A stretch of DNA of 64,000 nucleotides from Pseudoneurospora amorphoporcata. Lineage: Eukaryota > Ascomycota > Sordariomycetes > Sordariales > Sordariaceae. Positions 35,196-45,594 of the stretch are shown one piece after another; within the stretch, counting starts at the first letter, position 1, and each line of letters opens with the position of its first letter. The translations under genes were made by a program, and so were the position numbers. The DNA is taken from NCBI GenBank assembly GCA_033297205.1, contig MU859123.1, positions 103,993 to 167,992 of the forward strand, read 5' to 3'. Under the pieces are notes generated by a model. That model worked only from the letters and a program-made list of their open reading frames with translations. It ran no database searches and had not been told where the DNA came from.

Positions 35196-37634
35196 ATGTC
35201 GCCTCACGACCAGTTATCCGACCCCGAAAGCCAGCTTGGCGTCCCTAAAAATGCCCCTACGAATACCGACTCCGAACAAGAAGTAGTCCCGTCATCGACG
35301 GTCTCGACGGCCCCTGAACCGAGTACAGATGTTGCCATGGACGGAGAGGATGCGAAAGACACCCGACATGGAGAACCCGCCGAAGAAGAGACCGACATGA
35401 TGTCTTCGGTTGCTACCCTGAAGCCCACCACCTCGCCAACCACAACAACTGCCACGAATTACCTTACGATTGAATCTCGGACGTACATCGACCCCACCCC
35501 ACCCACCCCGGCGGTCTCGCAACCTCCTTCTCGAAGCCCCTCTACAGCTCCTCCGCGATCGAGACGTGGCTCGGGCTTCGACGACGTATCACCCACTAGG
35601 TCGGACGCCGCGTACGATGACAAGAAATATGCAAGTGACGACGAGCGTGAGAGTGGGTCCAGGTCCGAGCTGCAGAGCATCATGGAACAGTTCAGCGAAG
35701 GAGGCGGAGGCCCCGGCGCAGAGGAAGTCATGAGCCCCAGGTTGGAGATGGCGTCGCCTTTGCTGGCCAGCCCCGTACAATACCCGCCCCGCAAATCGAG
35801 CCTCGAACCACTTGCTCCCTCTATGGTTCAGCAACTACAGGACTTGCAAGGCTTGAGCTTGTCAAGCACATCTCCTGCGACGACGCCTCTGAAGGAAAAG
35901 GGCAGGGAAGAGCTGGCTCCCCCAGTCCCTCCAAAAGACGACACGTTCCATACCGGCGGCAGCTCATCACAGACTCAAAAACGCCATAGTATTCAGAGCC
36001 TTAATACGCCAATGTCCCCCACGACTTCGCTTCATCGCCCTCCTCCTCCCGAGCCAGAGCCAGAGCCGCCGTTACCGTTCGATTTCCATCGCTTCGTTGA
36101 ACAGCTCCGAAACAAGAAGGCCGATCCCGTTGCAAGATACCTCAAGTCTTTCCTGTTCGAGTTCGGGAAGAGGCAATGGATGGTCCATGAGCAGGTCAAA
36201 ATCATTAGCGACTTCCTTGCATTTATTTCAAACAAGATGGCACAGTGTGAGGTATGGAGGACCGTGTCAGATGCCGAGTTCGATAACGCGAGGGAAGGAA
36301 TGGAGAAGCTTGTCATGAACCGGCTTTATACCCAAACGTTCTCTCCCGCAATACCTCCACCACAACCGATTCCTGGCGCCAAAAACAAGGGGCGGCGTGG
36401 GGAACGGCCAATGGGACCAGGACGGCGTGGACAGCATCAGGAAGATGTTGAACGGGATGAGGTTCTTTCTCAGAAGATCAATATTTACCACTGGGTAAGA
36501 GAGGAACATCTTGATATTCCTCCGGTTAGTGAAAGCGGGAAACGGTTTCTCAAGCTGGCACAACAAGGTGAGAACTATCATGATTTCTCGATGGGTGGCT
36601 ATCGCTGACAAAACCGCAGAGCTCCTGAAGATCAAGTCGTACCGCGCACCGCGAGACAAGATAATATGTGTCTTGAACTGCTGCAAGGTCATATTTGGGC
36701 TGCTTAAGCATTCAAAGTCCGACGGGTCGGCGGACTCGTTCATGCCGATGCTCATCTATGTTGTGCTCCAGGCCAACCCGGAGCACTTGGTGTCTAATGT
36801 CCAATATATACTCAGATTCCGCAATCAAGACAAGCTTGGCGGAGAAGCCGGCTACTACCTCTCCTCTCTTGTAAGTTACTGGCATGACGCTGTCCGATTT
36901 GCACTTAGTAACATTTTCTAGATGGGAGCGATTCAGTTCATTGAGAATATGGACCGAACGACACTGACCATAACGGACGAGGAGTTTGAGAAGAACGTGG
37001 AGGCTGCGGTGTCTGCCATTGCGGAAAAGCACAGGGCTGAGTCGCCCCCACCGCCAGTACAGTCTGAGAAGTCAGCCGCCGCGCCAACGCTAAGTCCTGG
37101 GGAGTCATCACAAGTCCGCGCCTCACTTGATGTTGGTGGTCCTGCAACACCACGCCGGTCTAGCTCTTCCAATGAGGCCAGAGAAAGTAGTGAATATGGT
37201 GGGAATGAGGAAAAGGCGGCTATAGCAGGACTGCTGCGCACGATCCAGAAACCTTTGAGCACTATCGGCCGAATCTTCTCTGACGAAGGGGCATCTTCGT
37301 CAGCAGACCAAGACGTTCCTAGCCCAGCCCACACACCTCTACCAGAGCATGAAGCTCGTCGCCAGAGGTTATCAGCAGAAGAGGCGGCCGCAAGACAAGC
37401 TAGTGCGGAAGCGGCCGAGGCACAACGACTGTTCCGCGCTGAACATGCCAATGTAGTCGAAACACTTGCAGGTATGTTTCCGGATCTCGATCGTGAAATC
37501 ATCAGCGACGTGGTTTATCAGAAGGAGGGAAGGTGAGTACTCCTTAACCCTTTCACTTTATTCAAGAATCTAGCTGACACTTCTTACTTAGAGTTGGCTT
37601 GGCCGTCGACGCTTGTCTCGCTCTGTCAGCGTAA
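35196..37634 (+). CDS. vps9: VPS9-domain Rab5 guanine nucleotide exchange factor with C-terminal CUE domain
   Basis: Exchange factor of the Vps9/Rabex-5 family, activating Rab5/Vps21-type GTPases at early endosomes. Exons 35196-36567, 36620-36870, 36922-37532 and 37592-37634 encode about 758 residues. Introns of 52, 51 and 59 nt all have GT-AG ends, and the frame is kept at each junction (QQ-ELLKIKSY; SSL-MGAIQF; EGR-VGLAVD). The N-terminal ~290 residues are disordered, Ser/Pro/Thr-rich. A helical bundle begins at FDFHRFVEQL (about 295), followed by the VPS9 core with SYRAPRDKIICVLNCCKVIF, DSFMPMLIYVVLQANP and GGEAGYYLSSL. The last ~42 residues (NVVETLAGMFPDLDREIISDV to ACLALSA) form a CUE ubiquitin-binding domain, as in yeast Vps9. 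The last exon encodes only 13 residues but completes the CUE helix. Confidence 0.93.
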
Positions 37635-38091
37635 ATGGGCAAAGACTTGAATGGGCGGAAGTGGGCGAAACTGGGCAATAAAGAAGTAGGCAATCAAAGC
37701 GAAATCAACAAATACTGGACGACATGCTAGAGAACACTAGACGGGAACGCAGTAGTCAATTACAAGCTCAGCGTGTCGGCATGTTGGAGGGCTCAATGAT
37801 TGAGCCTTGACACTGAGGGGCTGGGAGTATGGGAACGTACGGTTGGGGGTCATCGAATTAACACAGCCTGAGATACCACTTATCAATACATGATTAGACG
37901 CCATTTGCTTAACCTTCTTGTTACCATTGGTTGGTGATACCTTTGTTCGCTGCTGTCTGCTAGGTGCGTTGCGTTCCGTGTTCGGCTCAAACATCTCCCG
38001 AGAAGCACCAGGGGGGAATTCCACCTGGCTGTGACTCATACAGCCCATACTTAAAGTTTCTTCCTAGACACTCTTTTAACAGCAGTCTAAC
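37635..38091. other. Intergenic: VPS9 3' end and tRNA upstream
   Basis: 3' flank of the VPS9-domain gene and upstream DNA of the initiator tRNA. No coding frame of note. Confidence 0.4.
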
Positions 38092-38163
38092 AGCTGCATG
38101 GCGCAGCGGAAGCGCGCCGGGCTCATAACCCGGAGGTCACTCGATCGAAACGAGTTGCAGCTA
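38092..38163 (+). tRNA. tRNA-iMet(CAU): Initiator tRNA-Met (CAU), intronless
   Basis: A 72-nt cloverleaf folds perfectly. The 7-bp acceptor stem AGCTGCA/TGCAGCT begins with A1:U72, followed by discriminator A. The D-stem is GCGC/GCGC. The anticodon arm CCGGG-CTCATAA-CCCGG has anticodon CAT at 38124-38126. The T-arm ACTCG-ATCGAAA-CGAGT closes the fold. The A1:U72 pair, three G:C pairs under the anticodon loop and A54/A60 in the T-loop (AUCGAAA instead of TUCG) are the hallmarks of eukaryotic initiator rather than elongator tRNA-Met. No intron is present. A Pol III terminator follows. Confidence 0.97.
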
Positions 38164-38166
38164 AAA

Positions 38167-38180
38167 TTTTCTCTTTTTTT
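38167..38180 (+). terminator. RNA polymerase III terminator of tRNA-iMet
   Basis: T4 at 38167-38170 and T7 at 38174-38180 on the coding strand, starting 4 nt after the tRNA. Confidence 0.85.
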
Positions 38181-38564
38181 CCTGACTTTTTCTTCGTTGC
38201 TGAAGGTCTTTCGGGATGTCGTTCTTGTCTCGAGATTTCCCGTCTTCTTCTTTCCTTTTTGGCTTTATTTTTTGCATGGCCCTTTCTGCTTCAGTCCCTG
38301 CATCCTGATATCATACCACTCACGATATGCGATCTCAAGTTCGAGGTTCTTCTTTCCCGACATATGCATGCATCTCGTCGACGCTTTCCAATGCGGCTCC
38401 CAATTCCAACCCGCTGACTAAGCATCCCATCGCACTACATGCACGGGCCTCATTCATCTTGCCGTCAACCTCGCATTGGCGAGCCAAATCGCACCTGTAC
38501 AAACGAACATTCAGCCCTCCAACCCCTCCAACCCGCCTTCAGTCTACCATCATCTCCGCCCACA
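38181..38564. promoter_or_regulatory. Short spacer and leader of the asparagine-synthetase-like gene
   Basis: 384 nt between the tRNA terminator and the next start codon, C/T-rich toward the ATG. The frame at 38439 is only an upstream extension of that gene. Confidence 0.4.
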
Positions 38565-40685
38565 ATGTGCGGCATCCACGCCGTCCTCACTCCTCCGGGC
38601 ATTACCCACACTGTCTCCGCAGACTTAACCCGCTGTCTCTGCAACCGCGGCCCAGATTACCTCGGCCAAGTTGAGAGGCGCCTCACCTCCTCCTCCTCCT
38701 CCTCCTCCTCCACTTCAACCAACAGCAACTGGTCGTCGTCGTGGGATAGCTGCTGGAACTTAAAGCTTACATCCACCGTCCTCGCTCTCCGCGGCGATCA
38801 CGTCGCCAAACAACCTCTTACAAAGAACACTGGCTCCGTACTCTGCTGGAACGGCGAGGCCTGGCGCATTAATGGTGAACCTGTCAAGGGTAATGATGGA
38901 GAGGAGATTTGGCGGCTGTTGAAGGGGGTGGAGGCGGATGTCGAAGTTAGTGCTTTTGTTACTGCTATCACTGCTCCTATTTCGACGGACGAGGAACAAA
39001 AGAAATTCCTTGATGTCTTCCGAGCCATTGAGGGTCCGTTTGCCTTTGTTTACTGGTATGAGGCGGGCCGGAAAGTCTTCTTTGGTAGGGATCGGTTGGG
39101 GAGGAGGTCGCTTATGATGAAGAGGGGTGAGCGGACTGGAGAGGTGGTTTTGTCGAGTGTTGCGGAGGGGTTGAATAGTGGCGACCCCCACGGAAATGCC
39201 AATGGATCCAGTGGGTGGAAGGAGGTGGAGGCTGATGGGATTTATGTGCTTAATTTGGCCTTGCTGCCTTCATCAAGCGATGGTGTAACACCTGCGGTGT
39301 TGGAGCCGGTGCGGATGGATTGGATCGAGGGCGTTGACCCCGCCGAGTTTGTGAGTACCTCGCGTTGCCATCTGTGATTTCTCCCCTGTGTCTTGGACTT
39401 TGGTCTCTTCCGAGTCCGCGTGGCATGGCTACATGGGTAAGGGTGTTGTTCAAACTCACTACTCTCTCTTCTACAGGTTTCCAGCATCGGCAGATTCAAC
39501 AAGTCTCTCCCACCCGCCGCGGGCTACGCGCCACTATCAGCGACTTCCCCCTCGGTGGCGGCGCTGAAGCAACAACTTATCGACTCACTGTCCCTGCGCG
39601 TCCTCAACATCCCGCAGCCTCCAAATGCAGACAGGGTGGCACACGACACTCGTGTTGCGGTGCTCTTCTCCGGAGGTCTGGATTGCACAGTCCTCGCGAG
39701 ACTGGCCCACGAGGTCATGGACCCGGAGCAAGGAATTGATCTCCTGAACGTGGCGTTTGAAAACCCGCGTGTTGTGGCCCAGCTTCGCAAGGATCATGCC
39801 AAGAACAAGAACAACGGTAACAGCAATGGCGAGGTTGATGTCGATAGCGAGATCGACTTCTACGAGGCCTGTCCCGACAGAATCACTGGCAGGAAATCGT
39901 TCGCCGAGCTGCAGAGAGTCTGTCGTGGACGGGCCTTCCGGTTTGTAGCTGTAAGTTGCCGTCTTCTTGGTTTTCCTGTTACCACACCATCTAACATATT
40001 TCCTTCCTACCAGGTAAACGTCCCCTACACCGAAACCCTCTCCCACCGCCAACAGGTCATTTCCCTCATCTACCCGCACAACACCGAAATGGATCTCTCC
40101 ATCGGCTACGCCCTCTACTTTGCCGCCCGCGGCCACGGCTCATGCACCCACCTAGACGGCCGGGTGGAGGAGCAGTACACTTCCCCGGCCCGCGTCCTCC
40201 TGTCCGGCCTAGGAGCCGACGAGCTCTTCGGCGGTTACTCCCGACACCCTTCTGCCTATGAGCGGGCCGGGTACGCCGGTCTCGTCGACGAACTCTTGCT
40301 GGACGTTGGTCGTCTGGGTAAGCGAAACCTCGGCCGAGATGATCGGGCCATGTCGCACTGGAGTAAGGAGGTGAGGTTTCCTTATCTGGACGAGAGGCTG
40401 ATTAGGTGGGCCATGGACACTCCGGCGTGGGAGAAATGTGACTTTGAGAACGAGGGAGGGGAGGTCGAAGCTGGCAAGAGAGTTTTGCGGCTGCTTGCTT
40501 TGGAGTTGGGAATAGAAGGTGTGGCGAAGGAGAAGAAGAGGGCTGTAAGTTTGGCAATCTCCCCCAGGTATCGTCGCAATGAAAGAAATATTGCTGACTG
40601 ACGCATACGAACACAGATTCAATTCGGCGCCAGAACCGCCAAGATGGAAAGCGGAAGGGTAAAAGGAACCACCTTGATTTCCTAA
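38565..40685 (+). CDS. Asparagine synthetase domain protein (ASNSD1/YML096W type)
   Basis: Exons 38565-39350, 39477-39950, 40014-40544 and 40617-40685 encode about 619 residues. Introns are 126, 63 and 72 nt with GT-AG ends, and the second has a CTAAC branch. ATG 38565 is chosen because it gives MCGIHAVL, exposing Cys2, the N-terminal nucleophile of class II glutamine amidotransferases; NRGPD follows at 27-31. An Ser/Thr/Asn-rich insertion (41-60) interrupts this domain. The synthetase half has a P-loop-like SGGLDCT (327-333) and GLGADELFGGYSRHP (about 485-499), then DDRAMSHWSKEVRFPYLDE and C-terminal FGARTAKME. The overall order matches ASNSD1, whose physiological role is not settled; it is distinct from true asparagine synthetases (for example, SGGLDC rather than SGGLDS). 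I therefore call it asparagine-synthetase-like, without claiming activity. Confidence 0.92.
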
Positions 40686-41905
40686 AAACTCACGGATCCC
40701 AATGGACTGAGTTCAGTCCACCCTCTCTAATGGCTTGCTTCCAATCCAACAAGACCCCCTAGAAATCTTGCAGTGATGATTCTTACAGATACTTCCGAGT
40801 CATCGGTCCAACCAAAATCCGACAACCCTTGCTTGTTTGAGAAAGGGCTTGCGAGTTTTGCTGGGGTCCGTGCCGTTCGTGGTTTTGGTTTTGCAAGATC
40901 GAAGCCCTTCCCGGGGCTCGGCTCGCTCGCTCGCCTCCTCTACTTGCTTGTGCTAGTTGTCTTTTCCGCGATACTACGGTATTGCTCTCGACAATGATGT
41001 ACAAAAGGCAGATCTGAGCTTGGTTTCTAAAGAGGTCTTGGGATTGGGTTTTTGCAAGCATGCTTTACAAGATGAGAGGGGGCTGTTAGTGCAGCGCTCC
41101 TTGGTTGTGTTTGGTTACATAGTCTAGCTAGATTCTGCTGTACATACACGTGTAGAGAAAATGAGTCAAATATGCGATAAAATTTCACAATCACGAGTCT
41201 ACGAGCTACAACGGCATGCTGTTGGCCTGCTTGGCTGGGGAAACAGCATGCAAAGCACTTCACATCACCAACTAACGAGGAGGGAAAAAATACACTCACG
41301 GTGGCATCTGAGAGAACGCAACAATGGGTGTAAAAGTCCGCTCATCGGGTCTGTTTTATGTGTCAGCTAGGAGGGAACACACAACTCCAAGTCTCTGTAT
41401 AGCCTTACAACAATCTCAAGCCCTTTTCTGTCGGTGGTATTGGTATCGTGCACGTCTTCGTCCTAGGTATCCGACGATCTCCATCCATACTGGAGGTCAC
41501 ATTTCCTGTTGTGGTCGTGCAGGATCGAATTCATCCCCCAACGCCCGCTCCACAGCATTCGTCGTGCTTCAGACGCCCCGTAGCGTCCAAGCTTTATTGG
41601 ATTCGTGTGATGCCGACTCAGATTGTCGTTGGACGAAGGCCGCTGCCGCTGACCGAGCCGTGGTCTGTTCCTCGACGCATTTGCCAGGTGGCATGGCCTC
41701 CTTTCACCCTCTTTCTAGCAGCAAGCCATCCTGCGACTTCCATGTGACTTCGGGTACGTCCGAGAAGTTGAAGCGGCGCTGGCCATAACACGAATGATGA
41801 CAGAAACTCCGTAAACGCCAAGCATATTTTTCCCATCCCAAACAATGTCGAACAGGCAAAAAGAAAAATCGTTCTCCTGCAGCAATGGCAAAGGAGTAAA
41901 ACACA
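40686..41905. other. Intergenic region between convergent genes
   Basis: 1.2 kb between the 3' ends of the asparagine-synthetase-like gene and SF3A2, presumably both 3' UTRs. The 154-codon plus-strand frame at 41324-41788 has no domain and is not called. Confidence 0.4.
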
Positions 41906-42649
41906 TTATCTCCTCCCCGTCAAGCCAGGCGCCGCATTGAACCGCTCCTCGCGCTCCGTCATGAACATGATCTGCACCCAGTACTCCTTGCTATCTGGGT
42001 CCCAAAACTCAAACTGCTTGTCCTCGCGCTTATCCAGCTCGCGCGCCGGAATCTTGAAGCCGCACGTCTCGTACGGCTCCGCCGCCACGAGCAGGTACTG
42101 ATAATTCCTGTCCGGTTCCTCAACCCTTTGGCTGAACGCGCTCATGACCTGCCACTTGGGCGTCACGCCCGTCGCGATATCCGGGTACTGCAGCTGAAAC
42201 AGCAGGCCCTGCTGGCGGGTGATGGGGTCGCGTACTTTGGTAATCTTGTAACCCGGGCGACCGATCTTGACCACGTTCTTACGCACGCCTCCCGCGCCTA
42301 GACCGAGCGCAGCGAAACCGGCGCCGATGACGCCGACGGGTAGACCCGTTTGGGGGTCGACTTCGCCTTTGCCTTCCTTTTGCTCGCGGGCGGCACGGCG
42401 GGCGAGGTTCGTTTGATGCTTCTTGCCTTGGGTGTGGGCGAGGTAGGAGCCGTCGTTTTGATGGACTGTCAGGCACAAGCGGCACTCGAAGGAGCCGAGA
42501 TGGTTGCGGAAGATGTAGGGGTCCTTGTCGAGATCGATGGTCTCGAGCGCGAGCTTGCGCAGACGCTCGCGGCGGTCGGCGTTGGTGGCGGAGTGGGAGG
42601 CTACGCCGCCGCCGCCGAATTTGGAGCCCGCGCGGTTCTGGTAGTCCAT
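41906..42649 (-). CDS. SF3A2: Splicing factor 3A subunit 2 (Prp11/SAP62)
   Basis: U2 snRNP component needed for prespliceosome formation in the nucleus. A single exon encodes 247 residues from ATG 42649. The matrin-type C2H2 zinc finger is complete: Cys56, Cys59, His72 and His78 in FECRLCLTVHQNDGSYLAHT followed by QGKKHQTNLARRAA. It is followed by the family's KIGRPGYKITKVRDP, GLLFQLQYPDIA, PKWQVMSAFSQRVE, YQYLLVAAEPYETCGFKIP and FEFWDPDSKEYWVQIMF blocks. The short fungal form lacks the Pro-rich tail of the human protein. The ~880 nt to the divergent CoA-transferase gene probably holds both promoters. Confidence 0.96.
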   Translation of the reverse strand: MDYQNRAGSKFGGGGVASHSATNADRRERLRKLALETIDLDKDPYIFRNHLGSFECRLCLTVHQNDGSYLAHTQGKKHQTNLARRAAREQKEGKGEVDPQTGLPVGVIGAGFAALGLGAGGVRKNVVKIGRPGYKITKVRDPITRQQGLLFQLQYPDIATGVTPKWQVMSAFSQRVEEPDRNYQYLLVAAEPYETCGFKIPARELDKREDKQFEFWDPDSKEYWVQIMFMTEREERFNAAPGLTGRR

Positions 42650-43528
42650 ATTGGTTTTGTTTTTATGTCTCTTCTTTGTCCGCTATGGGCGTGTGTTGTG
42701 GCAGAAATGTTGTCAAATGTTGTCGAGATAAAGCAATGGACGGGTTTCGATGATGGATGATATCAGGTGTAATTGATGGACAGGTGGACCCCCCAAGACG
42801 CGCTGTGGAAAAGTTGAGGCAGTTGGCGTTCAAGCGAAACGGAAGGAGCCTTCTAGTTGGTCAGCTGATTGGCAGCTGTCAACTTTCTTAAAGTGTTGGC
42901 GATGATGCGGAAGGTTCAAGTTAACATGGACACAAGAGAATGTAGTCAAAACTAGGTCTTTGTATATGCATTTCTGGAGGTACCTTGATCCACCTTTGCT
43001 GGCTACTTTGTAGCTTTTTGTCTGTTGACGAGCTGTGGTCCAGTTGTCTAGGTATATTGGCCTTATAGAGCCGCTTCAACATATAATGCATATGGTCATG
43101 GCGGTCTCGTTCCCATCACACCACAAGATGAGCATTGCGAGTAGGAAAATCGTATCTAACCGGCTGCTCAATGTCTACTCGCAACAACGAACTTGAATCC
43201 CTACCTCAATTAGGTATCATTCTCCGGGACAACGATAATACTGCGGCATCGATGGAGCCCGCCTTGTCGTCGGGTGGCCGCTGAGTCTGGACGCCTGCCG
43301 TTCCAAGACCGGAATGGCGCTGGAAGGTGCACTGTAAACCTCGGGAATCCGGTGGCTGGACCGCCGGAACTGCGGGGACGGAACGGGAATAGCTTCCGTT
43401 ATTTTCCACCGATCGCCGCGGAGCCCATGTGGTATAAAGTAGACTACATGTCATTCTGTCTTGGCTGAAGCTCTTTATGTGCCTGGGTAGTCCATAATCA
43501 TTTGTCTCCTTTTTTTGTTGTGTACGAT
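42650..43528. promoter_or_regulatory. Divergent promoter region, SF3A2 / CoA-transferase
   Basis: 879 nt between divergent start codons. No long frame and no specific element recognised. Confidence 0.4.
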
Positions 43529-45023
43529 ATGATGCCTCGCAGTTTGTTCAAGGCCGTCCGTGCTACGGCGCTGAGCCGTTCTCTTCCGGCAACAACTCGC
43601 CGTTGCTTTGCCAGTTCCTCAATCCGTTCCGCTGATGGAACGCTCCCTCTCGAGGGCTATCGTGTGCTTGACATGACTAGAGTGTTGGCTGGGGTAAGAA
43701 GACCACTCAACCTTACGTCAGCATGTGCTGACATGATCCTTCATACAGCCTTACTGCACACAAATTCTCGGAGACCTTGGGTGAGTCCATCGGTCCCGAA
43801 TTATGAGAGCCCCAGCTGAGATCCTTTGAGTGCAGAAGTGATTAAGGTTGAGCATCCCGTAAGAGGTGACGATACTCGAGCATGGGGACCACCGTATGCC
43901 AGCTACAAGTCCGACTCGCTCATGGAGGGTCCGGGTGAATCGGCCTACTTCCTGGGAGTCAACCGAAACAAGAAGTCGCTTGCCCTTTCATTCCAAGATC
44001 CAGCAGGCGTGGAGATTTTACAAAAGCTGGCGGCCAAGTGCGACATTCTCGTGGAAAACTACGTCCCTGGATCGCTCAATAAGTACGGCTTGGACTATGA
44101 GACCCTCCGCCAGATCAACCCAGCACTCATCTACGCATCCATTACCGGCTACGGACAGACTGGGCCGTACTCGAGCCGGGCTGGCTACGATGTTATGGTG
44201 GAAGCCGAGTTTGGCCTCATGCACATCACCGGCAGTAGGGATGGCCCACCGGTCAAGGTTGGCGTGGCCGTGACGGATCTCACCACCGGATTGTATACGA
44301 GCAACAGTATCATGGCGGCCTTGCTTGCCCGTGCCAAAACTGGCAGAGGGCAATGGATTGATGCGTGCCTGAGCGACTGCCAGACCGCAACCCTAGCAAA
44401 TATTGCAAGCAGCTGCTTGGTCAGTGGACAGAAGGACTCGGGCCGCTGGGGAACAGCCCATCGTAAGTGTCACATTTTCGACCCTTCTGTTGAGTGACGG
44501 ACCACTAACAACAGTAGCTTCGATTGTTCCTTACAAGGCATTCGAAACCAAAGATGGCGACATTCTCTTCGGGGGAGGAAACGACCGCTTGTTTGGAATA
44601 TTATGCGACGGCTTGGGTCGTTCGGAGTGGAAGGATGACCCAAAATACAAGATCAACGCGCAGCGGGTAGCGAACCGGGTCGAGCTTGAGGTGGAGATCG
44701 AGAAGATCATAAAGACCAAGACCACTCAAGAGTGGCTGGACATCTTTGAGGGTAAAGGCCTGCCCTATGCTGCGATCAATGATGTTCTCAGCACCCTCAC
44801 TCACGAGCACACCCTTGCTCGCAACATGGTGGTTGAGGTAGAGCATGACGAGTGCGGGCCCATCAAGATGGTGAACTCGCCTGTCAAGTACTCGGAGACG
44901 AGTCCGACGATTAGAAGCCCGCCGCCTACGCTGGGACAACATACCGACGAGGTCTTGAGAGAACATGTAGGCTTGAGCGATGAGCAAATAGCCCAACTGA
45001 AGGAGAAGGGAGTGGTTAGGTGA
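43529..45023 (+). CDS. SUGCT: Mitochondrial class III CoA-transferase (SUGCT/CaiB-BaiF family)
   Basis: Exons 43529-43693, 43749-43780, 43831-44462 and 44518-45023 encode about 444 residues. The N-terminus (MMPRSLFKAVRATALSRSL, rich in Arg, no acids) is a mitochondrial presequence. Family blocks in order: GYRVLDMTRVLAG, PYCTQILGDLGAEVIKVEHP, DDTRAWGPP, NRNKKSLAL, LVENYVPGSLNKYGLDY, TGYGQTGPYSSRAGYD (Asp186 in the expected catalytic Asp position), LMHITG and GTAHPSIVPYKAF. Best match is succinyl-CoA:glutarate CoA-transferase, which activates glutarate in lysine degradation; substrate is inferred. The second exon is only 32 nt. Intron 2 must end at GAG (43830), because the nearby CAG at 43835 gives GGA-AGT-GAT-TAA. 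Intron 3 ends at tandem CAGTAG; the TAG end gives HPSIVPY and is chosen. Confidence 0.92.
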
Positions 45024-45594
45024 TGGTTATCGTGGTGATCTGGATGAGCAGTTTATAGTTGTCGAGTTGTTATTGTCAGCGCAAACGAAGCATCCAAGTC
45101 CCTACAAATATCGTTCGATTTTGCGTTGACGCATGGAAGGGTTAGGGTAATACGTGTGTCTTAACTGGTCAATGCGGTCGCTACAGTGAGCGAGCTACAA
45201 CTTGCACCCTTCCGGCCTCCCCATGTTCAAGCTCAGGTTCTAGACAGAGCATTTTCGGGAAGCCGCGACACCATTCACTTCCTTCCAACTCCCGCTTTTC
45301 GGGTTCTCCCACTTAATTTTCTCTTATGTACAGCCACAAAAAAACTTTTCTTTCTGGAAAAGAGTGTCATGGGGAGTTCAGCGACAGAAGCGAGAAGGAA
45401 GATTTCATGACATTGTCGGCAGCGGAGTACCTTAGCTAGTCATGAACACAAACAGCACGATATCATTAGTGAGTCTGCGCATACTACAGATGTCAGTCGC
45501 AACCAGCCACTAACACCGATTTTGTATCAGGTCAGATTATGAGCACCATATAACACACCCACCCATCTTTTACATCCAGCCCTTCATCATCACC
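45024..45594. promoter_or_regulatory. Intergenic/leader region of the PHD-finger gene
   Basis: 571 nt. The right part is the likely 5' UTR of the PHD gene and includes a predicted intron at 45469-45530. Confidence 0.4.
45469..45530 (+). other. Predicted 5'-UTR intron of the PHD-finger gene
   Basis: Donor GTGAGT at 45469, branch CACTAAC at 45508-45514 and acceptor TATCAG ending at 45530 (62 nt), 64 nt before the ATG. Confidence 0.6.

Noticed and set aside
38098..38421. 107-codon frame starting MAQRKRAG
   Set aside because: Its first part is the initiator tRNA sequence itself.
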